A DNA stretch of 10,534 bases. Origin: Acidobacteriota bacterium. GTDB taxonomy: Bacteria; Acidobacteriota; Terriglobia; Terriglobales; Acidobacteriaceae. Made by a program: the position numbers and the translations under genes. Of this stretch, positions 5,829 through 10,534 are shown piece by piece. Every line of letters starts with the position of its first letter. Positions within the stretch are counted from its first letter, which is position 1. Under the pieces are notes generated by a model. It made no database searches and had not been told where the DNA came from. It saw nothing but the letters and a program-made list of their open reading frames with translations. Where the stretch lies: positions 1-10,534 of the forward strand of contig JAJZAL010000179.1 of NCBI GenBank assembly GCA_021799405.1. The letters are read 5' to 3'.

Positions 5829-7055
5829 TTACTTTGGCTGCGGGATGCGAACCAGCAGAATATCGTGACTGGCAATCTCGATCGGCATGTTGCTGGTCAG
5901 GGTCACTTCCTTACCCGTCCACAGATTTTTGCCTCTCTGCGGCCCATGCAGACCGAGTTTAGCCAGTTTCAGATGGAATGGATGGGACGAGTAGCGATTA
6001 GCACCGGCGTTGAGCACGGCCACGGCCAGTGCGCCGCCGACGAGGTGGCGTGTCCAGACATCCACTTCGCCCTCAGTGTAAATGCGGCTTCCCTCGCGGC
6101 CTAGCCGGTCCTGGTCGAGTGCGATCACGTCGCGGTTGGTCAGGACGTCTCTGACCTCAGGGGTCATGTGCGGCAGGTCGTTGCCTGCGAGTAGCGGCGC
6201 GGCCAGCATGGCCCATATTGAGAAGTGGGAGCGGTCTTCAGCCAGCGTCAGTTTGCCGTTGCCCACCTCCAGCATGTCGGGATCGTTCCAGTGCCCGGGC
6301 CCCGCGTACCTTGCCAGTCCGTCCTGCTGGCTGAGGATCGCGTAAATGCGGTCCCAGTTGGGCTGAATGTCCCGCGTGGTGCGCCACAGGTTGGCGCCGG
6401 TTGAGGGTGCCCACTCCCACGCGGCATCCCGCCCGCCCATGCTGAGGGAGTAGACCATGGGACGGCCCGTAGCCCTGAGCGCGTTGCCCATCTTGGTGAA
6501 AGCTGCTTCCATCAGGCGCATCTGCTCAGCCGGGTCGTTCGGCGCCTGTGTGCGCATCACTCCGCGAAAGCTGCACAGGTCGTACTTCAGGTAGTCGATG
6601 CCCCAGGAGGCAAAGAGCCGGACATCCTGAGCTTCGTGGCCCAGCGACCCCTCAAAGCCGGCGCATGTCTTCGGTCCGGGCGAGGAGTAGATGCCAAGTT
6701 TCAGGCCTTTGGAGTGGACGTAATCGGCCAGTGCCTTCATGTCGGGAAACTTCGAGTTGCTCTGCAATTCGCCGTTCGCGTCCCGCTCGCCCTCCCATGT
6801 GTCGTCGATATTCACGTAGACATAGCCGGCGTCTCTCATCCCGGAGGCCACCATCGCATCGGCCGCGGCGCGGATGTCCTTATCGGTGACATTGCGGCGA
6901 AAGTAGTTCCAGCTATTCCAGCCCATGGGTGGCGTTTGCGCCACCATCTGCGACCGTGGAGGTTGGGTAGCCTTGTGCGTCCGCGGAGTTTGAGATGCCG
7001 CAGTAAGAGTGGCCAGGGCAAGTACGGCGATAGCGGATGAAGCAACGAGACGCAT
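5829..7055 (-). CDS. Secreted GH27 family glycosidase (alpha-galactosidase-like), diverged copy
   Basis: The product has 408 residues with a signal peptide (1-20, TAA or ASQ region) and a short basic linker. The (beta/alpha)8 domain begins at TPPMGWNSWNYF (41-52). Catalytic residues are present: nucleophile Asp159 in YLKYDLC and acid/base Asp229 in RTTRDI. Asp84-Asp85 in VNIDDTW is the pair that holds the galactose 4- and 6-hydroxyls. HWNDPDMLEVG (255-265) and a C-terminal beta domain follow. The recognition stretch after beta-6 is SLSMGGRD (203-210), where the sister enzyme at 7197 has SLCQYGWD, and the acid/base motif has Arg228 in place of the usual Gly. The preferred sugar may therefore differ from a plain alpha-galactosidase. 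The start at 7055 is chosen for its signal peptide and GAGG upstream. It is transcribed behind its paralogue, 141 bp away. Confidence 0.93.
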   Translation of the reverse strand: MRLVASSAIAVLALATLTAASQTPRTHKATQPPRSQMVAQTPPMGWNSWNYFRRNVTDKDIRAAADAMVASGMRDAGYVYVNIDDTWEGERDANGELQSNSKFPDMKALADYVHSKGLKLGIYSSPGPKTCAGFEGSLGHEAQDVRLFASWGIDYLKYDLCSFRGVMRTQAPNDPAEQMRLMEAAFTKMGNALRATGRPMVYSLSMGGRDAAWEWAPSTGANLWRTTRDIQPNWDRIYAILSQQDGLARYAGPGHWNDPDMLEVGNGKLTLAEDRSHFSIWAMLAAPLLAGNDLPHMTPEVRDVLTNRDVIALDQDRLGREGSRIYTEGEVDVWTRHLVGGALAVAVLNAGANRYSSHPFHLKLAKLGLHGPQRGKNLWTGKEVTLTSNMPIEIASHDILLVRIPQPK

Positions 7056-7088
7056 GAGTGAAACCCTCGCTGGAGAGCTATAGGGGAA

Positions 7089-7118
7089 ATAGTATGCCGC
7101 AGAAGAAGAATCGGTCGA
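7089..7118 (-). promoter_or_regulatory. Candidate promoter of the diverged GH27 gene
   Basis: On the minus strand, TACTAT (7089-7094) stands 18 bases from TCGACC (7113-7118). The -10 box is 34 bases upstream of the start codon, the same position as the TAGTAT box of the paralogue (8443-8448). The -35 match is only 4 of 6, so this is tentative. Confidence 0.35.
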
Positions 7119-7131
7119 GGTCCGTGATCCC

Positions 7132-7169
7132 CCATCCCGGCCGCACAAGCAAAGGCGCGGCAAGGATGG
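7132..7169 (-). terminator. Hairpin between the two GH27 genes
   Basis: A 13-base inverted repeat (7132-7144 against 7157-7169) pairs with one mismatch and one G-U, enclosing a 12-base loop. It lies 28 bases after the stop of the upstream GH27 gene and ahead of the promoter candidate of the downstream one. It lacks a T tract. It may end or attenuate the first transcript so the downstream copy is expressed less. Its outer bases are the same as those of the hairpin at 9605-9639. Confidence 0.5.
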
Positions 7170-7196
7170 AGCATCCGGAGAAATGAGGGTTGAAGA

Positions 7197-8408
7197 TTAC
7201 TTCGGCTGCGGGATGCGGACCAGCAGAATATCGTGGCTGGCAATCTCGATGGGCATATGGTCACTCAGCGTAACCTCTTTGCCCGTCCACAGGTCCTTGC
7301 CTTTCTGCGGACCATGCAGGCCGAGCCTGGCCAGGTCCAGATGGAAGGGGTGTGTCGAGTAGCGGTCGGAGCCGGCATTGACGATGGCTACCGCCATAGC
7401 ACCGCCGGAGAGATGGCGGGTCCAGATATCCACTTCACCCTCCGAGTAGATTCGCGTGCCCTCACGGCCCAGCCGGTCCTGGTCAATAGCAATCACGTCG
7501 CGGTTGGTCAGGATGTCGCGGACCTCGGGGGTCATGTGCGGCAGGTCGTTGCCTGCGAGCAGCGGCGCGGCCAGCATGGCCCACATGGAAAAGTGCGTGC
7601 GGTTCTCCGCCAGCGTGAGCTTGCCGTTGCCGACTTCGAGCATATCCGGATCATTCCAGTGGCCGGGACCTGCATATTTGGCCAGGCCGGCCTGCTCATT
7701 CATGAGCGAGTAGATACTTTGCCACTCGGGCCGGATGTCGCCTGTCGTCCGCCACAGGTTGCCGCCCACTGAGGGCGCCCACTCCCATACCGCGTCCCAT
7801 CCGTACTGGCAGAGCGAATACACGATGGGGCGTCCGGTTGCCCTCAGCGCCTTGCCCATTTTGTCGTAGGCGGCCACCATCAGGCGCATCTGCTCGGCCT
7901 TGTCATTCGGCGCCTGCGCCGCCATCACGTCCTTGCGGAAGCTGCAGAGGTCGTACTTCAGGTAGTCGATGCCCCAGGAAGCATAGAGCTGCGCATCCTG
8001 AGATTCGTGGTCGAGTGAAGCCGGAAAGCCGGCACAGGTCCTCGATCCCGGCCCCGAATAGATGCCGAGCTTCAGGCCCTTGGAGTGAACGTAGTCTGCC
8101 AGCGCCTTCATGTCGGGAAACTTCGAGTTGGTGTGCAGCACGCCATTGGCATCGCGCTCGCCTTCCCATGTGTCGTCGATGTTGACGTAGATGTAGCCGG
8201 CATCTCGCATGCCCGAAGACACCAGAGCATCGGCGGCGTTGCGCACATCCTGGTCGGTCACGTTCCGGTGGAAATAGTTCCAGCTATTCCAGCCCATCGG
8301 CGGCGTCTGGGCCACTTTCGTCGAGGATGCGCTGGAGGATGACTGGGCTGCGGTAGCCATCGAGGCCAGGGCAAGTGCGGCAAGGCAGAGCGAAGCGGAA
8401 ATGCGCAT
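7197..8408 (-). CDS. Secreted GH27 family alpha-galactosidase
   Basis: The product has 403 residues, a typical single-domain bacterial GH27 length plus signal peptide (1-21, ending TAAQ). The barrel opens with TPPMGWNSWNYF (35-46). Nucleophile Asp153 lies in YLKYDLC and acid/base Asp224 in RTTGDI. Asp78-Asp79 in VNIDDTW bind the galactose 4- and 6-hydroxyls; as I recall, beta-L-arabinopyranosidases of this family change this site, so galactosidase activity is favoured. SLCQYGWD (198-205) is the sugar 2-position loop. HWNDPDMLEVG and the C-terminal beta sandwich are complete. It releases terminal alpha-linked galactose outside the cytoplasm. By eye it is about three-quarters identical to the GH27 protein at 5829-7055, a tandem duplication. 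ATG 8408 has AGGAG upstream at a rather long 11-base spacing. A divergent GH43 gene starts 182 bp away. Confidence 0.95.
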   Translation of the reverse strand: MRISASLCLAALALASMATAAQSSSSASSTKVAQTPPMGWNSWNYFHRNVTDQDVRNAADALVSSGMRDAGYIYVNIDDTWEGERDANGVLHTNSKFPDMKALADYVHSKGLKLGIYSGPGSRTCAGFPASLDHESQDAQLYASWGIDYLKYDLCSFRKDVMAAQAPNDKAEQMRLMVAAYDKMGKALRATGRPIVYSLCQYGWDAVWEWAPSVGGNLWRTTGDIRPEWQSIYSLMNEQAGLAKYAGPGHWNDPDMLEVGNGKLTLAENRTHFSMWAMLAAPLLAGNDLPHMTPEVRDILTNRDVIAIDQDRLGREGTRIYSEGEVDIWTRHLSGGAMAVAIVNAGSDRYSTHPFHLDLARLGLHGPQKGKDLWTGKEVTLSDHMPIEIASHDILLVRIPQPK

Positions 8409-8442
8409 ACGTAAAAATTCTCCTGAAAACTTTTTCAGAGGA

Positions 8443-8472
8443 ATACTATGCTGCCTGCCCCCGGTTGGGCAA
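8443..8472 (-). promoter_or_regulatory. Candidate promoter of the GH27 alpha-galactosidase gene
   Basis: On the minus strand, TTGCCC (8467-8472) and TAGTAT (8443-8448) are separated by 18 bases. The -10 box is 35 bases upstream of the start codon, matching the placement in the paralogue. The GC-rich spacer and single-site evidence keep this tentative. No comparable plus-strand pair is clear for the GH43 gene. Confidence 0.4.
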
Positions 8473-8508
8473 TCAAAGAGTGTATATGTTGTGAAGACGC
8501 CGGGAAAT

Positions 8509-8550
8509 GCTCACCGTCTTCAGCCTGCTGAGGAGTCTGCGCAGGTGAGC
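8509..8550. promoter_or_regulatory. Inverted repeat in the GH27/GH43 divergent region
   Basis: GCTCACC (8509-8515) and GGTGAGC (8544-8550) are perfect inverted arms 28 bases apart. A second pair, CCTGC and GCAGG, is nested inside and shares bases with the outer arm. It lies 41 bases upstream of the GH43 start, so it could be an operator for a regulator of both genes or a hairpin in the GH43 leader. No regulator gene is visible in the window. Confidence 0.3.
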
Positions 8551-8590
8551 GCGCGAAAATGGAAACACTGATACATCTGAAGGGGATTCG

Positions 8591-9580
8591 ATGAAGAAAC
8601 TTGCTTTTTGGGTGGCAGGACTTCTTGTGCTGCCGATGACGGCGGCGACCTTGCATGCGGCAACGGGAACCATCAAGCCCGGAGCGCCGTGGTTCGATAC
8701 CAGCGGCCGGCGCATCCAGGCGCACGGCGGCGGCATGACGGTGTGGAAGCATACCTACTACTGGTTTGGCGAAGACCGCTCGCAGACCAACGATCCCGCC
8801 AAACGCTACGTTGCCTGCTATTCATCGAAGGACCTGGTGCACTGGAAGTTTCGCGGCCAGGCGCTGGCGCTCGCCGATCCTGAAAACCTGGGGCCGCATT
8901 GGGTGCTGGAGCGGCCGAAGGTGTACGTGAATCCGCGCACGCACAAGTTTGTCATGTATGCGCATCTTGACAACGCGCACTACCGGCTGGCCCGCGTGAT
9001 GGTCGCGGTGAGCGACCGCATCAACGGGCCGTACAAGTATGTGAAGAGCTTCAGGCCGCTCAACGAGGAGAGCCGCGACATCGGGCAGTTTGTGGATGAC
9101 GACGGGGCGGCGTACCTGATCTTCGAGTCGCGGCCGACGCGAGGATTCTTCATCGCGAAGCTGACGGACGACTATATGAACGTGGAAAAGACCGCCTTCA
9201 TTCACGCGCCGCTGGAAGGCGGAGCGCTGGTGCGCTACGACGGGCTCTACTACGTGGTAGGGTCGCACATGACCGGCTGGCGGCCCAACCCGGACGTGTA
9301 TGCAACGGCCCCCGCCATCACCGGCCCGTGGACGGAGTTCAGGAACATCGCGCCGCCGGAGGCGAATACCTACAACGCGCAATCGACCATGCTTTTTGCG
9401 GTGAAGGGTTCGAAGAAGACCGCGGTCATCTTCATGGGAGACATCTGGGAGCCGCGCACGCTGTGGGATTCGCGCTACCTGTGGATGCCGCTGGAGATGG
9501 GGAACGGCACGATGCATCTGCCCCCGCCGCAGCCCTGGACGATCAACGTGAAGACGGGCGAGACTGCGCTCAAGCAATGA
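8591..9580 (+). CDS. Secreted GH43 family enzyme, exo-beta-1,3-galactanase-like
   Basis: The product has 329 residues: a signal peptide (1-23, LHA/A) and one five-bladed beta-propeller, without a carbohydrate-binding domain. It opens with IQAHGGGMTVWKHTYYWFGE (42-61), the opening of GH43 galactanase-type members, where the usual HDP base motif is replaced by AHGGG. Other marks are LERPKVYVN (106-114, Glu107), DIGQFVDDDG (163-172), LEGGALVRYDGLYYVVGS (208-225, Glu209 as the likely general acid), MTGW (227-230), and YNAQST (261-266). Gln264 is at the place of the Gln proposed as base in the Phanerochaete exo-beta-1,3-galactanase. It probably removes galactose from the beta-1,3-galactan backbone of arabinogalactan. 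GH43 subfamily and linkage remain uncertain. AAGGGG lies 5 bases before ATG 8591. It is divergent from the GH27 pair, which would remove alpha-galactose side groups. Confidence 0.88.
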   Translation: MKKLAFWVAGLLVLPMTAATLHAATGTIKPGAPWFDTSGRRIQAHGGGMTVWKHTYYWFGEDRSQTNDPAKRYVACYSSKDLVHWKFRGQALALADPENLGPHWVLERPKVYVNPRTHKFVMYAHLDNAHYRLARVMVAVSDRINGPYKYVKSFRPLNEESRDIGQFVDDDGAAYLIFESRPTRGFFIAKLTDDYMNVEKTAFIHAPLEGGALVRYDGLYYVVGSHMTGWRPNPDVYATAPAITGPWTEFRNIAPPEANTYNAQSTMLFAVKGSKKTAVIFMGDIWEPRTLWDSRYLWMPLEMGNGTMHLPPPQPWTINVKTGETALKQ

Positions 9581-9604
9581 TTGCCCCAAGCGTGTTGGCG
9601 TCCC

Positions 9605-9639
9605 CCATCCTTTCTGTGAAGGAGCTGCGGAAAGGATGG
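9605..9639. terminator. Bidirectional terminator-type hairpin between converging genes
   Basis: CCATCCTTTC (9605-9614) and GAAAGGATGG (9630-9639) form a perfect 10-bp stem, extendable by T-G, G-C and T-G pairs to 13 with a 9-base loop. It is 24 bases after the GH43 stop and 29 bases after the stop of the opposite gene at 9669. There is no long T tract on either side, but position and strength fit a shared terminator. Confidence 0.65.
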
Positions 9640-9668
9640 AGCCGGCGTGAGCGCTATCACACAGGGGT

Positions 9669-10534
9669 CTATTCCTCTTCGACAATGAGATATGGGACTT
9701 GAGGCGGCCCCTCAAAGTAAACCAGCGTCGTGGGGTAGGCCGAATTCGGATTATTGGCCCATATGTCTGAGCCGCTCCCCGAGATCCCGACAGGCCGCGG
9801 CATCGTATCGCCCGTGACCCGCATTCCGACCAGCGCGTAGCCGTTCGTATCGTTTCCGCCAAAGGCGCTTATGATGTATCCTTGATCGGCCATCGCCCGT
9901 GCCGCTGAAGCGATGTTCGGCGGCGAAACAATCTGCGCGGTGGTTTCGTAGGCGGTCGTGGTGTCGCCCTGCCAGCTGTAGGAGATGACGTCCGCCATTC
10001 CCGTACTTGCGTCGAGACCCAAGGCGGTCACGACCCGGCTAGCGGCGCCGTCGGCTGCAACGGTGGTGGCAAGCTGCGATTGCGGCACGGTTTCCATCCG
10101 GTAATCGAAACCGCCGGCCTGCGTTTGCACCCAGGCTGCAGCAATCGTCCCGACCTGAGGTTCCGCGTCAAGACTGATGATGACAATGTTTCCTCGCGCA
10201 TTGAGGGATTGTAGATCGGAGTTCATGGAGCTATAGCTCCCTTCCGAGTAATACATCGTCAGGCCGGTCATGCCCGCCGGGAGATTGTACGCCACGTAAT
10301 TGTAAGCACAGTCAGTAGGACCACAGGCCGAGCTTGTTCCCAAAGTAAGCGGCGTACCGATGTAATTGGTGTAATAGCTATACACTCCCGGAATGATGTT
10401 GTTTGATATGCCGTGCTGCATAAAGCCTGGCGAGGGAATGGGGATTTGTTCGAAGAGCAGGTAACGCAGGTCGCCGATGGCTGGGGCGCGTGGGCCGGCG
10501 GTCAGCGTCGCAGCATTGCTCTCGACGTGGCTGG
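9669..10534 (-). CDS. Hypothetical protein, C-terminal part (5' partial)
   Basis: The frame is open from the right edge of the window to TAG at 9669-9671, giving 287 residues; the true start lies outside. An internal ATG at 10421 is not taken as the start because the 37 codons before it are open and read as the same kind of protein (LRYLLFEQIPIPSPGF). I do not recognise a named family. The sequence is rich in Gly, Ser, Thr, Ala and Tyr and has only two Cys, spaced CGPTDC, possibly a disulfide. It shows stretches such as ISYSWQGDTTTAYET and GYIISAFGGNDTNGYALVGMRV, suggesting a beta-rich exported protein. It ends in an acidic VEEE. It resembles, from memory, hypothetical exported proteins of soil acidobacteria of unknown function. 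The gene converges on the GH43 gene; no functional link is shown. Confidence 0.7.
   Translation of the reverse strand, partial: SHVESNAATLTAGPRAPAIGDLRYLLFEQIPIPSPGFMQHGISNNIIPGVYSYYTNYIGTPLTLGTSSACGPTDCAYNYVAYNLPAGMTGLTMYYSEGSYSSMNSDLQSLNARGNIVIISLDAEPQVGTIAAAWVQTQAGGFDYRMETVPQSQLATTVAADGAASRVVTALGLDASTGMADVISYSWQGDTTTAYETTAQIVSPPNIASAARAMADQGYIISAFGGNDTNGYALVGMRVTGDTMPRPVGISGSGSDIWANNPNSAYPTTLVYFEGPPQVPYLIVEEE

Noticed and set aside
7056..7163. Upstream extension of the diverged GH27 gene by 36 codons to an ATG at 7163.
   Set aside because: The extension would bury the signal peptide behind an unrelated segment and would run through the intergenic hairpin at 7132-7169. ATG 7055 starts a clean signal peptide.
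8822..9862. Minus-strand open frame of 346 codons opposite the GH43 gene.
   Set aside because: It is Arg/His/Val-rich, has no ribosome site or domain pattern, and crosses the terminator hairpin and the end of the next gene; the GH43 frame is clearly the coding one.

Overview
The window looks like a chromosomal segment of a high-GC acidobacterium, most likely of the class Terriglobia (Acidobacteriia). This placement is inference. It rests on the TonB-receptor tail ending in a terminal Phe, the secreted DUF5666-like and TPR proteins, the soil-type glycoside hydrolases, and a right-end orphan protein that resembles hypothetical proteins I associate with this class. No rRNA, tRNA, CRISPR array or insertion sequence is visible. 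The longest gene-free stretch is 268 bases, so no gap exceeds 300 bases.

Left part (1-3448). The 3' end of an outer-membrane receptor gene finishes at 381 and is followed by a near-perfect terminator hairpin. Three genes then run on the minus strand: a TPR protein (268 aa), a second TPR protein (281 aa) and a glycine- and methionine-rich DUF5666-like exported protein (247 aa). The two TPR genes are tandem paralogues. The similarity extends upstream of the coding regions: each has a TTGCAA / 17 bp / (C or G)ATAAT promoter, then a shared TTTCTTCCCC leader block, then a strong AAGGAGG ribosome binding site. The DUF5666-like gene lies 51 bp behind the second TPR gene and is probably cotranscribed with it.

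Middle part (3449-5761). A two-gene plus-strand unit, egtB-egtD, encodes ergothioneine synthesis: EgtD trimethylates histidine to hercynine, and EgtB is the non-haem iron sulfoxide synthase. No egtA, egtC or egtE is visible. Together with an NSYYQ motif, this suggests the variant of EgtB that takes cysteine directly.

Right part (5829-9580). Two tandem GH27 enzymes (minus strand) stand divergently from a GH43 enzyme of the exo-beta-1,3-galactanase type (plus strand). All three carry signal peptides. This is a small secreted galactan or arabinogalactan-degrading cluster. The second GH27 in transcription order keeps both catalytic Asp residues but has a rewritten sugar-recognition motif. The GH43 protein lacks the usual base Asp and has a Gln where the unusual galactanase mechanism would need it. 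The window ends in the C-terminal part of an unrecognised protein on the minus strand.

The three gene-end intergenic gaps on the right half each contain a hairpin with CCCCAT or CCATCC-type arms. Two of these share the same outer 10 and 11 bases, which suggests a dispersed palindromic element doubling as terminator. I see no clear evidence for a wholly new system. The most interesting points are the rewritten GH27 active site, the paired TPR promoters and the shared palindromes.
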